NCBI RefSeq assembly: GCF_003953935.1
Contig: NZ_RXLQ01000008.1
Coordinates: 186,001-250,000 of the forward strand
Length of the DNA: 64,000 bases
DNA from: Massilia atriviolacea
Lineage (GTDB): Bacteria > Pseudomonadota > Gammaproteobacteria > Burkholderiales > Burkholderiaceae_D
Direction of reading: 5' to 3'
Shown here: one piece after another, positions 37,302 through 47,871 of the stretch
How positions within the stretch are numbered: position 1 is the first letter of the stretch
Layout of the letters: each line of letters starts with the position of its first letter
Made by a program: the position numbers and the translations under genes
The notes under the pieces: model-generated
What the model was told of the DNA's origin: nothing
The model's input: the letters and a program-made list of their open reading frames with translations, nothing else
Databases searched by the model: none

Positions 37302-38510
37302 ATGCACGAATCAAACTTTATCGTCCGCGAACCCCTGCTCGATCCGAAGCAGCGCGTGATCGGTTATGAATTATCCTGGCAGCACCACGAAGGCGAGCCC
37401 GTCACCGACGAGGAGCTCGAATCGCTGATCGGCTTCGTCGCCGAAAACGTCAATGACGACGAGCACGGCTGGCTGCTGAAAGACAAGGTCCTGTTCCTGG
37501 ACGCGGTCCCGAACATGCTCTCGACCGACGCCCTGTTCGCCATGCCGCCCGAGCGCACGGTGCTGACCATGAAGGCTTCCGACCTGGCCGATCCGGACAC
37601 GCTGGCCGCGGTGCAGGGTTTGCGCGCCGGCGGCGTCGGCATTTCGGTGCGCGACGGCGACCTGGCCCACCTCGGCAAGAACCTCGGCATGAGCGCCTCC
37701 TACATCGAAGTGCGCTTCTCGGGCGCCGACGTGGCGGCCCAGGCCCGCACCTATGCCGCCGCCAAGCAATCGTCGGTGCGCATGGTCGGCCGTCCGGTCA
37801 CCACCTGGGCCGACTTCGACGCCTGCGCCGCGCTCGGCCTGGACGCCTTCGTCGGCAAGCTGCACCTGACGCCAAGGCCAGGGATTCCCGTCAAGGGCCT
37901 GAACCCGGCCCAGACCATCATCCTGCAACTGATGCAGATGGTGCAAAAGAACGAAGACATTCCCAAGATCGAAAGCGTGCTCAAGCGCGATCCGGCGCTC
38001 TCGTACAAGCTGCTGCGTTTCATCAACTCGGCCGGTTTCGGAGTCGGGCGCGAGATTCAATCGCTGCGCCAGGCCATCACCATGCTTGGGTACTCGCCGA
38101 TGTACCGCTGGCTGACCCTGTTGCTGGCCACGGCCAGCACCAGCGGCTACTCGCCGGTGCTGATGGAAACGGCGGTGGTGCGCGGTCGCCTGACCGAACT
38201 GCTCGGCAACAAGGGCTTGCCACGCAGCGAAAGCGAAAACCTGTTCATGACCGGCATGTTCTCCCTGCTCGACCGCCTGCTGGGCCTGTCGATGAAGGAA
38301 GTGCTCGACACCATCCAGCTGCCCGATGAAGTGGTGCGCGCGCTGCTGACCCGTGGCGGCGCGTACGGGCCTTACCTGGCGCTGGCCGAAGCGTGCGAGC
38401 TCAACTCGCAGCTGGTGGCCTCGCTGGCCAAGTCGATCAACATCGCGCCGGTGGACGTCAACAAGGCTCACCTGTCGGCACTGGCCTGGGCGCAAAACCT
38501 GACGACCTGA
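37302..38510 (+). CDS. EAL-HDOD domain protein
   Basis: A 402-residue protein with a degenerate EAL-like N-terminal half (FIVREPLLDPKQRVIGYELSW, typical of the YuxH group) and a C-terminal HDOD domain from about residue 200 (LNPAQTIILQLMQMVQKNEDIPKIE, then LKRDPALSYKLLRFINSAGFG). The EAL metal-binding residues are not conserved, so it should not hydrolyse c-di-GMP. HDOD proteins act as signalling scaffolds, and this one follows the che genes, so a motility-linked role is plausible. Confidence 0.88.
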   Translation: MHESNFIVREPLLDPKQRVIGYELSWQHHEGEPVTDEELESLIGFVAENVNDDEHGWLLKDKVLFLDAVPNMLSTDALFAMPPERTVLTMKASDLADPDTLAAVQGLRAGGVGISVRDGDLAHLGKNLGMSASYIEVRFSGADVAAQARTYAAAKQSSVRMVGRPVTTWADFDACAALGLDAFVGKLHLTPRPGIPVKGLNPAQTIILQLMQMVQKNEDIPKIESVLKRDPALSYKLLRFINSAGFGVGREIQSLRQAITMLGYSPMYRWLTLLLATASTSGYSPVLMETAVVRGRLTELLGNKGLPRSESENLFMTGMFSLLDRLLGLSMKEVLDTIQLPDEVVRALLTRGGAYGPYLALAEACELNSQLVASLAKSINIAPVDVNKAHLSALAWAQNLTT

Positions 38511-38534
38511 CCCCAGATCCTTCCGTATTGCCTA

Positions 38535-38588
38535 ACCGGGGTCAGAGCGCCGATTCGACATCGTTCGAATCGGCGGTCTGACCCCGGT
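38535..38588. repeat. Compact palindromic repeat (REPIN-like) with GGGGTCAGAG ends
   Basis: A 24-bp inverted repeat with one mismatch flanks a 6-bp loop. The arms begin ACCGGGGTCAGAGC and end TCTGACCCCGGT, the same ends as the elements at 12488 and 39459, while the inner arm CCGATTCGA/TCGAATCGG is private to this copy. It lies 24 bp after the EAL-HDOD gene and may also act as a transcript-end hairpin. Confidence 0.75.
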
Positions 38589-38783
38589 GTCGTATGGTGC
38601 CCGTTCTGGCGCACCTGCTGTTGGTGACAGTAAACAATTTTGCGCGATCTTCTACTTCAAAAGATATAATTACAGCAATGGGAATGGGTGAGGATGTCTT
38701 GCCCCTCTTGTTTCGCTAATACAAACGCCTGCGTGCTGGAGCCACATGAAACTGGTGTGTTTTCCGCGCCTGGGCCGCCTGAC

Positions 38784-39089
38784 ATGAAAATTTACTTGGA
38801 CGACGAGCGCCGCACCCCGGACGGCTGGGTGCGTGTGTACTGGCCGGACGAAGCGATCGACTTGCTGCGCACAGGGGCAGTCACCGAGATCAGCCTCGAT
38901 CATGACCTCGGCGACGACGCGCGCGGCACCGGCTACGACGTGGTGCTGTGGATCGAAGAACAGGTCATGACGGCCGGTTTTCGGCCGCCCGTGATGCGGG
39001 TGCATTCGGCCAATGCGTCGGCACGCGAAAAAATGCAAGCAGGTATCCGAACAATCGAAGCCTATGCCGGCCGGGCCGGCGCTGAATAG
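38784..39089 (+). CDS. Cyclic-phosphate-processing receiver (cREC) domain protein
   Basis: A 101-residue single-domain protein with MKIYLDDERRTPDGWVRVYW, ISLDHDLGDD and GYDVVLWIEE. These residues match the small cREC family, a receiver-like fold proposed in comparative genomics to handle cyclic-phosphate ends of nucleic acids. The ATG at 38784 gives the family N-terminus. Upstream in-frame starts (GTG 38688, ATG 38694) would add a Cys-containing leader of uncertain reality. It is followed within 10 bp by a small secreted protein gene. Function unproven. Confidence 0.7.
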   Translation: MKIYLDDERRTPDGWVRVYWPDEAIDLLRTGAVTEISLDHDLGDDARGTGYDVVLWIEEQVMTAGFRPPVMRVHSANASAREKMQAGIRTIEAYAGRAGAE

Positions 39090-39099
39090 AGGAAGTTTT

Positions 39100-39450
39100 G
39101 TGGGGAAACAACTGATCTCGCGAATGGCCGCAGGCATCCTGATGGCGGCGCTGAGCGGCGCGGCCTTTGCCAATCCGGTCCACCTCAGCATCGCCAAGAT
39201 GACGCAAACCAAGCGCCAGGCGGCGCTGGGCGAGATGGTCAGGCAGGCGGGCATCCGATGCATCGGCATCAAGCGCGCGATCTACCAGGGCAGCGACGAG
39301 CGCGGCATGGCGCTGTGGAGTGCGCGCTGCGCGGACGGGCGCCTGTTCGCGGTGGAGATCGACAACGATGCTGCCGGCACGGCGCGCGTCGTCCCATGCA
39401 AGTCGCGCAAGCGCGGCGTCAGCACCTGCAAGTTCAAAGGCAGGTTCTGA
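39100..39450 (+). CDS. Small secreted protein of unknown function
   Basis: A 116-residue protein with an N-terminal signal peptide (LISRMAAGILMAALSGAAFA, cleavage after AFA) and a mature part with three cysteines and a basic C-terminus (KSRKRGVSTCKFKGRF). The GTG at 39100 is preferred, with AGAGGAAG just upstream, 10 bp after the preceding stop; the ATG at 39124 is an alternative. I recognise no domain. Its last eight bases are copied into the tandem array that follows. Confidence 0.55.
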   Translation: MGKQLISRMAAGILMAALSGAAFANPVHLSIAKMTQTKRQAALGEMVRQAGIRCIGIKRAIYQGSDERGMALWSARCADGRLFAVEIDNDAAGTARVVPCKSRKRGVSTCKFKGRF

Positions 39451-39458
39451 ACTTCCTC

Positions 39459-40246
39459 AACCGGGGTCAGAGCTTTAACTTGAAAGATTTCTGGTTAAAG
39501 CGCCGCCCCCGGCGCGGAGAAGTTGCGGAAATGCCGCCCAGTCTCCTGAAGTTCCTTCCGTATTCGACCAACGAACGCGATTCCGGTCGGGGCGAAACAA
39601 AAAATTGACAAACTTTCGACTTAAAGCTCTGACCCCGGTTTGGCGGTTCTGAACTTCCTCAACCGGGGTCAGAGCTTTAACTTGAAAGATTTCTGGTTAA
39701 AGCGCCGCCCCCGGCGCGGGGAAGTTGCGGAAATGCCGCCCAGTCTCCTGAAGTTCCTTCCGTATTCGACCAACGAACGCGATTCCGGTCGGGGCGAAAC
39801 AAAAAATTGACAAACTTTCGACTTAAAGCTCTGACCCCGGTTTGGCGGTTCTGAACTTCCTCAACCGGGGTCAGAGCTTTAACTTGAAAGATTTCTGGTT
39901 AAAGCGCCGCCCCCGGCGCGGGGAAGTTGCGGAAATGCCGCCCAGTCTCCTGAAGTTCCTTCCGTATTCGACCAACGAACGCGATTCCGGTCGGGGCGAA
40001 ACAAAAAATTGACAAACTTTCGACTTAAAGCTCTGACCCCGGTTTGGCGGTTCTGAACTTCCTCAACCGGGGTCAGAGCTTTAACTTGAAAGATTTCTGG
40101 TTAAAGCGCCGCCCCCGGCGCGGGGAAGTTGCGGAAATGCCGCTCAGTCTCCTGAAGTTCGTTCTTTAGTCGACCAACGAACGCGATGCCGATCGGGGCG
40201 AAACAAAAAATTGACAAACTTTCGACTTAAAGCTCTGACCCCGGTT
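39459..40246 (+). repeat. Four-copy 202-bp tandem array of an inverted-repeat-ended element
   Basis: Four units of 182 bp (39459-39640, 39661-39842, 39863-40044, 40065-40246) are separated by identical 20-bp spacers, an exact 202-bp period. Each begins AACCGGGGTCAGAGC and ends GCTCTGACCCCGGTT. Copies 1-3 are almost identical; copy 4 has several substitutions in its right half. Each spacer contains GGTTCTGAACTTCCTC, the 3' end of the upstream gene, so the array grew after one element had inserted at 39459. No coding potential is seen. It fills most of the 835-bp gap 39451-40285. Confidence 0.9.
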
Positions 40247-40285
40247 TGGCGGTTTTCTGACCCTGCCTTGGCGTTTTCTGAGGGG

Positions 40286-41146
<861 letters not shown>

Positions 41147-41160
41147 TCAAATGGATCGGC

Positions 41161-42057
41161 TTATGCCGGGGAGTAGGCGAGGCGCACGTAAATCGGCGCG
41201 AACGGCTCGGCCTGGGTAATTTCGATCAGGGTTTCCTTGGCCAGTTCCAGCATGGCAACGAAGTGCACGACGATAATCGGCACGCTGCCCTGGCCCTGGA
41301 ACAGGTCGGCAAATTCGACGAAGCGGGCCGATTGCAGCTGCCGCAGGATCGAGGTCATGTGCTCGCGCACCGACAGTTCCTGGCGCCCGATGCGGTGGTG
41401 CTGGGTCAGCTTGGCGCGCTTGAGCACGTCCAGCCAGGCGCGCTGCAGGTCGTGCGGGTCGACATCGGGCCAGTTGGGGATGTTGCTCTGCTCGACGAAC
41501 AGGGACGGCCGGATGAAGTCGCGGTCGAGCTGGGGAATGGCGTTGATCTCGTACGCGGCCAGCTTGATCTGCTCGTAGTCGAGCAGGCGCCGCACCAGGT
41601 CGGCGCGCGGGTCGTAGGTGTCGAGCAGGTCGTCGTCGGGCAGGCGCTGCGGCAGCAGCATGCGCGACTTGATTTCGATCAGCATGGCGGCCATCAGCAG
41701 GTATTCGGCGGCCAGTTCCAGGTTGTGCAGGCGGATCTGGTCGACATATTTCAGGTATTGCAGGGTGACCTGCGCCATCGGGATGTCGAGGATGTTGAAG
41801 TTTTGCTTGCGGATCAGGTAGAGCAGCAGGTCGAGCGGACCTTCGAAGGCGTCCAGGAAGATTTCCAGCGCGTCCGGCGGGATGAACAGGTCGGTCGGCA
41901 TGCGCAGCAGCGGTTCCCCGTACAGGCGGGCAAACGCGGGCGTGTCGGCCGGGCTGTCCAGCACTGCCGGCAATTCGACCGGGGCGGCCGGCGCGTCGAC
42001 GGCCGAGCCGCCCGGCTCGGCGGCGAGTTCTTCCGTCGCCGCCTCTTCTGGCAACAT
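41161..42057 (-). CDS. scpA: Segregation and condensation protein A
   Basis: A 298-residue kleisin. The N-terminal region after a low-complexity Ala/Glu/Pro stretch has FEGPLDLLLYLIRKQNFNILDIPMA (the ScpA signature) and YLLMAAMLIEIKSRMLLP. The C-terminal winged helix contacts the SMC head. It works with Smc and ScpB in chromosome compaction. No scpB is in the window. Confidence 0.94.
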   Translation of the reverse strand: MLPEEAATEELAAEPGGSAVDAPAAPVELPAVLDSPADTPAFARLYGEPLLRMPTDLFIPPDALEIFLDAFEGPLDLLLYLIRKQNFNILDIPMAQVTLQYLKYVDQIRLHNLELAAEYLLMAAMLIEIKSRMLLPQRLPDDDLLDTYDPRADLVRRLLDYEQIKLAAYEINAIPQLDRDFIRPSLFVEQSNIPNWPDVDPHDLQRAWLDVLKRAKLTQHHRIGRQELSVREHMTSILRQLQSARFVEFADLFQGQGSVPIIVVHFVAMLELAKETLIEITQAEPFAPIYVRLAYSPA

Positions 42058-42074
42058 GGTCTCGCCCTGAACCG

Positions 42075-42284
42075 TCAGAGTTTGTTCTGGTACACGTAGG
42101 CTTGCTGGCGTACGCGCGATTCCTTGTTTTTATCCTGCTCGGCCAGGGTGGTCGGGGCCTTGTCCCACAGCAGCGCGCGGCCGGCGATCTGGCCCGCTTC
42201 CATCTCGGGATTCTTGGCCTTGAGCTCGCGGATGAACTTGGTGTGCTCGGATTCGTAGAGCTGGAATTGTTTGGTCAGTTTCAT
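42075..42284 (-). CDS. DUF3460 family protein
   Basis: A 69-residue cytoplasmic protein typical of Burkholderiales: SEHTKFIRELKAKNPEMEAGQIAGRALLWDKAP. The family has no known function. It starts the group with scpA and panC, with an 17-bp gap to scpA. Confidence 0.85.
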   Translation of the reverse strand: MKLTKQFQLYESEHTKFIRELKAKNPEMEAGQIAGRALLWDKAPTTLAEQDKNKESRVRQQAYVYQNKL

Positions 42285-42399
42285 AATTGGACGTGGGTAG
42301 CGACGTGGGTAGCGAACAATGCTATTTTACCGCGAGCAAGGCGGCAGGGGGAATCCGTCGGGCGCCAGCGGCGGCCCGACGCTGGCGCCTTGCGGGCGC

Positions 42400-43716
42400 T
42401 TAGGGGTGCAGTGCGTTCAGTTGCTTGGCGATGATGTCGTGGTTGAGCCACACCACCGGCGCGATTTTCTCGGCGGCGCCGTAGAACATCAGCGGGCCGG
42501 CGCTTTCCAGCACCAGCGCGCTCAGGTGGTCGGTGATCAGGGCCTTGCGGTCCTTGTGCAGCTTGGTCATCTCGTCCGAGGTGCCGATCATCACGTCCGC
42601 CAGGGCAGGGGTGTTGTCCATCGGCCAGGCGTCGAAGTTGCGGAAGCTGGCGCTGACCGGGTCGTTGTTGTAGGCCTCGATCTGGTCGATCAGGCTTTGC
42701 AGCGACACGCCGTCGTTCAGCAGGTCCTGGCAGGCTTCCCATTGTTGCAGGGCCCAGGCGGCGCCGCCTTCGCGCTTGAGGGCGCTGAGCAGGGGGAACA
42801 GGGACAGCTCGACGCCGGCAAAAATATCGGAGGAGTTGGTACGGATTTCAGGGCAGTTGAACACCGTTGCCGCGATCCCTTGTGCCCAGGCAGCTTGCGC
42901 CACGCTTTCGAGGCGCATCTTGGCGTAGCCCTGGGTATAGTTGGTGTAGGTTTGCCACTGGTACTTGCCGTCGATCAGGATTTCGCTGCCGTGGTAGCCG
43001 TAGGCCGTGTAGCGCACTTCGCCGCCCTTGGCGGTGATGCGGTCGCGGATGGCGGCGCTGGCGGTAATCAGGTGTTGCAGGGTGTTGGCGGTGACTTCGT
43101 CGAAGTTCATCAGGATCAGCTTGCCGAGGTCGCTGTCGAGCAGCTCGCGCGAGGACATGAAGCGCTCGCCGCGGCCCTTGTAGATGCGGTTGGCGATCGC
43201 CAGGAAGGCCTTGACCTTCGGAATGCCGCCGGCCATGGTGTGGGCGAAGAAGACATTGCTGCCGTCCGGGATCAGTTTGTCGATCTCGGCCATGGCCTGG
43301 GCGGCGGAGCTGGCGAAACGGCGCACGCCGACGTCGCGGCAGCGCTCGACAGCGGCCCAGTCCAGCTTTTCTTCCTGCCAGTTCTTGAGGGTGAGGCCGG
43401 ACAGCATCTCGGTCGGGTTCTGCTCGCCTTCGGGGGCGTCGAGGTCGAAGCCGGCCATCAGCGGCACGTTGATGATGCGGCCGCCCAGCTTGGCTTCGGC
43501 TTCGGCCAGTTCTTCTTCGTTGAGTGCGCGCAGCGCGTTGTTCTCGTCGCGGCGGCCGACGGTGATGCCGACGATGGTCATGCCGGCCTTGCGTGCCTCG
43601 TCGATCAGGCCGTTAGCATAGCCGCGGCCGAACAGCTCGCCGAACAGTACGAAGACGTCGCCTTTGCGAAACAGATTGGCGTGCGGGATGTGCCTCAAGG
43701 AAGTCAATTCGGTCAT
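42400..43716 (-). CDS. FabMG-like enoyl-ACP reductase family protein
   Basis: A 438-residue protein that resembles the group annotated as FabMG-type enoyl-ACP reductase, a family that is not of the FabI short-chain type. Recognisable stretches are RKGDVFVLFGELFGRGYANGLIDEARKAGMTIVG and FFAHTMAGGIPKVKAFLAIANRI. The ATG at 43716 is preferred over the in-frame GTG at 43725, since it gives the usual MTELT start. Function is by family name only; biochemical evidence for the family is limited as far as I know. It is transcribed alone. Confidence 0.65.
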   Translation of the reverse strand: MTELTSLRHIPHANLFRKGDVFVLFGELFGRGYANGLIDEARKAGMTIVGITVGRRDENNALRALNEEELAEAEAKLGGRIINVPLMAGFDLDAPEGEQNPTEMLSGLTLKNWQEEKLDWAAVERCRDVGVRRFASSAAQAMAEIDKLIPDGSNVFFAHTMAGGIPKVKAFLAIANRIYKGRGERFMSSRELLDSDLGKLILMNFDEVTANTLQHLITASAAIRDRITAKGGEVRYTAYGYHGSEILIDGKYQWQTYTNYTQGYAKMRLESVAQAAWAQGIAATVFNCPEIRTNSSDIFAGVELSLFPLLSALKREGGAAWALQQWEACQDLLNDGVSLQSLIDQIEAYNNDPVSASFRNFDAWPMDNTPALADVMIGTSDEMTKLHKDRKALITDHLSALVLESAGPLMFYGAAEKIAPVVWLNHDIIAKQLNALHP

Positions 43717-43891
43717 AGATACCACTCAAAAGTAAGAAGGTTCGGGCGCCGGGCCCACCACCCCGCGCAGTTGCCGTGTTGCCGGCGGCTGGCATGCGGG
43801 GCATGTTGTTTTTCTCGTCAAGCGCGACATTATAGCCTTCGATATCGGCGTTCCGGTATTGACGCGCTGCGATTCATTGCAAGGATGGTCT

Positions 43892-44377
43892 TCAGTGGCG
43901 CAGCACGCGACGCATCACGCGCGGCGCCGGTTCCGCCTCGTTCGCGTGGGAATAGTCGAGTTCGTCGGCCAGGTCGAACTGGTAGGCCGCGTACAGGTCG
44001 ATCAGGCGCGGCTGGTCGCTGCGCACGGCGAGCCGCAGTTCGTGCACGCCGCTGGCCAGGCCCTGGTGGATCACCGCTTCGAGCAAGTGCTGGGAGAGGT
44101 TGGCGCCACGGCAGTGCGGCAGCACGCCCATGCGCCGGATTTCCCACACGTCCGGCTCGAATTCGTGCGGCGTCCAGCGCACCGAGCCGACCGCCGCCTC
44201 GCCCTGCAGCAGGAGGAAGGCGCCGCCATCGCGCAGCTGTTCGGCCACGCGCTGGGCGGTCTCGCGGTGGCCGCTCGAGGTCACCGCCACCGTGCCGGCC
44301 CAGCACGCCCGGGTCAGGTCGGCGATCAGCTGGGCGTCGTCGTCGACGGCCTGGCGCACCACGAGGTTCACCGGCAT
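43892..44377 (-). CDS. GNAT family N-acetyltransferase
   Basis: A 161-residue GNAT domain. The acetyl-CoA site lies around IRRMGVLPHCRGANLSQHLLEAV and is followed by LRLAVRSDQPRLIDLY. The start overlaps the metG stop codon by one base (TAATG), so the two are coupled. The substrate is unknown. Confidence 0.85.
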   Translation of the reverse strand: MPVNLVVRQAVDDDAQLIADLTRACWAGTVAVTSSGHRETAQRVAEQLRDGGAFLLLQGEAAVGSVRWTPHEFEPDVWEIRRMGVLPHCRGANLSQHLLEAVIHQGLASGVHELRLAVRSDQPRLIDLYAAYQFDLADELDYSHANEAEPAPRVMRRVLRH

Positions 44378-46506
44378 TAGCGGATGCGCATGCCCGGCTG
44401 CGCGCCCGGCCACGGTTCCAGCACGTACAGGCCTGGATTGGCCTTCTCGTCGGCGGCGGAGGCGCACAGGACCATGCCTTCGGAGACGCCGAATTTCATC
44501 TTGCGCGGCGCCAGGTTGGCCACCAGCACGGTCAGCTTGCCGATCAGTTGCTCCGGCGTGTAGGCCGACTTGATGCCGGAAAACACATTGCGCAGGCGGC
44601 CTTCGCCCACGTCCAGGGTCAGGCGCAGCAGCTTGTCGGAGCCGTCCACGTGTTCGCAGTTGACGATCTTGGCGATGCGCAGGTCGATCCTGGTGAAGTC
44701 GTCGATCTTGATTTCCGGCGCCAGTTCCTCGATGTCGCCGCGTGCCGGCGCGTCCAGGACCGGCGCGGTAACCACGGCCGCTGCGGCCGGGGCGGCCACC
44801 GGCGGCTTGTCGATCAGCGCCTCGACCATTTTCGGATCGATGCGGGTCATCAGGTGGTCGTAGGCGCCGATTTCGCGGCCGAGCATGGTCTCGAAGACGG
44901 CCGCGCCGGTGGTGTCGCTCCAGCTCAGGTCCTCGTCGCGCAGGAAGGCGGCCACCTTGGCTGCCACTTGCGGCAATACCGGCGAGAGCATGATGGTGAC
45001 CTGGCGGAACAGGATCAGGGCCGTGGTGCACACGTCGTGCAGTTCGGCCATCTTTTCCGGGTCCTTGGCCAGGATCCATGGCTTGTTTTCGTCGACGTAC
45101 TGGTTGGTGATGTCGACGATTTCCATGATTTCGCGCAGCGCCTTGCCGAATTCGCGGTTTTCGAAGTTGGCGGCGATGCGGGCCTGGCGTTCGTTGCCGT
45201 CCACCGTCAGCGCGCGGCCGATCCATTGCTGCGCCTTGGGCGAGAGGGTGGCGCTCAGTTTGCCGTCGAATTTCTTGGCGATGAAACCGGCGCAGCGGCT
45301 GGCGATGTTGACGTATTTGCCGATCAGATCGCTGTTCACGCGCGCGATGAAGTCGTCGCCGTTGAAGTCGAGGTCTTCCACCTTCGAGTTCAGCTTGAAG
45401 GCGATGTAGTAGCGCAGCCATTCCGGATTCATCTTCAGGTCGAGGTAGCGCAGCGGCGAAATGCCGGTGCCGCGCGACTTGGCCATCTTTTCGCCGTTCA
45501 GGGTCAGGTGGCCGTGCACGTTGACCTTGAGCTTGTCGATCACCGGGTGGCCGGCAAAATTGAGCATCGCCGGCCAGAACAGCAGGTGGAAGGACACGAT
45601 ATCCTTGCCGATGAAGTGGACTTGCTCGGTGTCCGGGTCGTTCAGCAGGGCGTCGAAATCGATGCCTTTCTTGCTGCAATAGTTTTTGAGGCTGGCGAGG
45701 TAGCCGACCGGCGCGTCCAGCCAGACATAGAAAAACTTGCCCGGCGCATCTGGAATCGGGATGCCGAAGTAGGGCGCGTCGCGCGAAATATCCCAGTCGG
45801 CCAGTTTCTCGCCGGCTTCACCGAGCCATTCGGAGACCTTGTTGACCATTTCCGGCTGCAAGCGGCCGGGCGTGTTCAGCCATTCCTTGAGGAAGGTGTA
45901 GCAGCGCGGGTCGGACAGGGCGAAGAAATACTGTTCCGACGGTTTCAGGATCGGCGTGGAGCCGGTGAACACGGAAAACGGGTTCACCAGTTCGGTCGGC
46001 TGGTAGGCCGCGCCGCAGACTTCGCAATTGTCGCCGTACTGGTCCTTGGCGCCGCATTTCGGGCACTCGCCCTTGATGTTGCGGTCGGCCAGGAACATGC
46101 CCTTGACCGGGTCGAAGAAGCGGTCGACCGTCTTGGTGACGATCAGGCCGGTCTCGCGCAGCTTGCGGTAGATGCCTTGCGACAGTTCCACGTTCTCCGG
46201 GGAATCGGTCGAGTACCAGTTGTCGAAGGCGATATGGAAGCCGTCCAGGTACTGCGGGCGGTCGGCGGCGATCTCGGCCACGAATTCCTGGGGCGTGATG
46301 CCTTTTTTCTCGGCCGCGATCATGATCGGCGTGCCGTGGGTGTCGTCGGCGCAGACGAAGTGGACTTCACGCTGGGCGTCGCCATCGCGTTGCATTCGCT
46401 GGAAGCGTACCCAGATATCGGCCTGGATGTATTCCATCATGTGGCCGATATGAAAAGCTCCGTTGGCGTAAGGCAGGGCGGTGGTGACGAACAGCTTGCG
46501 GGTCAT
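44377..46506 (-). CDS. metG: Methionyl-tRNA synthetase
   Basis: A 709-residue class I synthetase. The HIGH motif is in [11 protein letters not shown], the zinc knuckle is [18 protein letters not shown], and the KMSKS loop is [13 protein letters not shown]-terminal OB-fold tRNA-binding domain ([19 protein letters not shown]) is present, giving the dimeric type. The ATG at 46506 gives the family start [16 protein letters not shown]; a longer frame to 46614 is not supported. It is divergent from the Mrp gene. Confidence 0.97.
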   Translation of the reverse strand: MTRKLFVTTALPYANGAFHIGHMMEYIQADIWVRFQRMQRDGDAQREVHFVCADDTHGTPIMIAAEKKGITPQEFVAEIAADRPQYLDGFHIAFDNWYSTDSPENVELSQGIYRKLRETGLIVTKTVDRFFDPVKGMFLADRNIKGECPKCGAKDQYGDNCEVCGAAYQPTELVNPFSVFTGSTPILKPSEQYFFALSDPRCYTFLKEWLNTPGRLQPEMVNKVSEWLGEAGEKLADWDISRDAPYFGIPIPDAPGKFFYVWLDAPVGYLASLKNYCSKKGIDFDALLNDPDTEQVHFIGKDIVSFHLLFWPAMLNFAGHPVIDKLKVNVHGHLTLNGEKMAKSRGTGISPLRYLDLKMNPEWLRYYIAFKLNSKVEDLDFNGDDFIARVNSDLIGKYVNIASRCAGFIAKKFDGKLSATLSPKAQQWIGRALTVDGNERQARIAANFENREFGKALREIMEIVDITNQYVDENKPWILAKDPEKMAELHDVCTTALILFRQVTIMLSPVLPQVAAKVAAFLRDEDLSWSDTTGAAVFETMLGREIGAYDHLMTRIDPKMVEALIDKPPVAAPAAAAVVTAPVLDAPARGDIEELAPEIKIDDFTRIDLRIAKIVNCEHVDGSDKLLRLTLDVGEGRLRNVFSGIKSAYTPEQLIGKLTVLVANLAPRKMKFGVSEGMVLCASAADEKANPGLYVLEPWPGAQPGMRIR

Positions 46507-46679
46507 GGTTAAGATGCGCTTATTAATAAGTTTATTAGGAAATACAGAGGAGCATTTTACCAGCGGATGACCCGACTGCGCACGGGGCTTTGCCCGGATT
46601 TGCCATTCAGTCAAGGCTGGCGCGGGCGATTTGCGCTAAACTTCGGCAAGTTTCGGCATCCTATTCCTTGGAGATTTAC

Positions 46680-47768
46680 ATGAGCATCACAGTAGAAGAC
46701 GTCAGGAATGCACTGACGGCGGTTATCGATCCGAACACGCAGAAAGATTTCGTTTCTTCCAAGGCGATCAAGAATATCAAGCTCGACGGCAACGACATCG
46801 CGCTCGACGTCGAGCTCGGCTATCCGGCCAAAAGCCAGATCGACGCCATCCGCAGCGCGATCGTGGCCGCCCTGCAGGCGCTGCCGGGGGCGGGGCGCAT
46901 CAACCCCACTGTGTATTCCAAAATCCTGTCGCACACGGTACAGCGCGGCCTGAAGATCATGCCGAACGTGAAGAACATCATCGCGGTGGCCTCGGGCAAG
47001 GGCGGCGTCGGCAAGTCGACCACGGCGGTCAACCTGGCCCTGGCCCTGGCGGCCGAGGGCGCCAGCGTGGGCGTGCTGGACGCGGATATCTACGGTCCGT
47101 CCCAGCCGATGATGCTGGGAATTAACGGCCGTCCGGAAACGACGGACGGCAAGACCATGGAGCCGCTGCAAAATCACGGCTTGCAGGTGTCCTCGATCGG
47201 TTTCATGATCGATCCGGACGAGCCGATGGTGTGGCGCGGCCCGATGGTCACGCAAGCCTTGCAGCAGTTGCTGGAGCAAACCAACTGGCGCGAACTCGAT
47301 TACCTGGTGGTCGACATGCCGCCAGGCACCGGCGACATCCAGCTGACCCTGTCGCAAAAAGTGCCGGTGACGGGCGCGGTGATCGTCACCACGCCGCAGG
47401 ACATCGCCCTGCTCGACGCGCGCAAGGGCTTGAAAATGTTCGAGAAAGTCGGCATTCCGATCCTCGGCGTGGTGGAAAACATGAGCACGCACATCTGCTC
47501 GAACTGCGGCCACACGGAAGCGATTTTCGGCCATGGCGGCGGCGCCAGGATGTGCGCCGATTTCGGCGTCGAGTTCCTCGGCGCCTTGCCCTTGACCATG
47601 TCGATCCGCGAGCAGACCGATTCGGGCCGCCCGACCGTGGTGGCCGAGCCCAACGGCCCGGTGGCGCAGATCTATAAGGAGATCGCGCGCAAGGTGGCCA
47701 TCAGGATCGCCGAGAAAGCGAAAGACATGAGCAGCAAGTTCCCGAGCATCGTCATTAAAAACGACTGA
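46680..47768 (+). CDS. apbC: Mrp/ApbC iron-sulfur cluster carrier ATPase
   Basis: A 362-residue P-loop protein. The N-terminal MIP18 (DUF59) domain covers about 1-90. The deviant Walker A is ASGKGGVGKST near residue 107, followed by VDMPPGTGDIQLTL, and the CxxC cluster-binding motif is in THICSNCGH. It binds and transfers Fe-S clusters. GGAGATTTAC precedes the ATG at 46680. An upstream in-frame start at 46590 is rejected. Confidence 0.95.
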   Translation: MSITVEDVRNALTAVIDPNTQKDFVSSKAIKNIKLDGNDIALDVELGYPAKSQIDAIRSAIVAALQALPGAGRINPTVYSKILSHTVQRGLKIMPNVKNIIAVASGKGGVGKSTTAVNLALALAAEGASVGVLDADIYGPSQPMMLGINGRPETTDGKTMEPLQNHGLQVSSIGFMIDPDEPMVWRGPMVTQALQQLLEQTNWRELDYLVVDMPPGTGDIQLTLSQKVPVTGAVIVTTPQDIALLDARKGLKMFEKVGIPILGVVENMSTHICSNCGHTEAIFGHGGGARMCADFGVEFLGALPLTMSIREQTDSGRPTVVAEPNGPVAQIYKEIARKVAIRIAEKAKDMSSKFPSIVIKND

Positions 47769-47871
47769 CGCTGGTGAAAGGTGTGGCGCTTTGCCGGCGC
47801 CCGCGTGCAAAATAGGCAATGTTGGCGATTATCACGCCAACCCGCCTTTTACCAACTGCGAAGGAATCCAC

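Noticed and set aside
39459-40246. A CRISPR array
   Set aside because: The repeat unit is 182 bp, the spacers are identical 20-bp sequences, and there are no cas genes.
42319-46512. A 1397-codon open frame on the plus strand
   Set aside because: It lies opposite the FabMG-like gene, the GNAT gene and metG, all with clear motifs. Its translation is low in complexity and has no domain; it is a product of high GC content.
46519-46530. Palindrome CTTATTAATAAG in the metG 5' region as an operator
   Set aside because: It is only 12 bp, AT-only in the centre and within a leader; no regulator is linked to it, so no claim is made.
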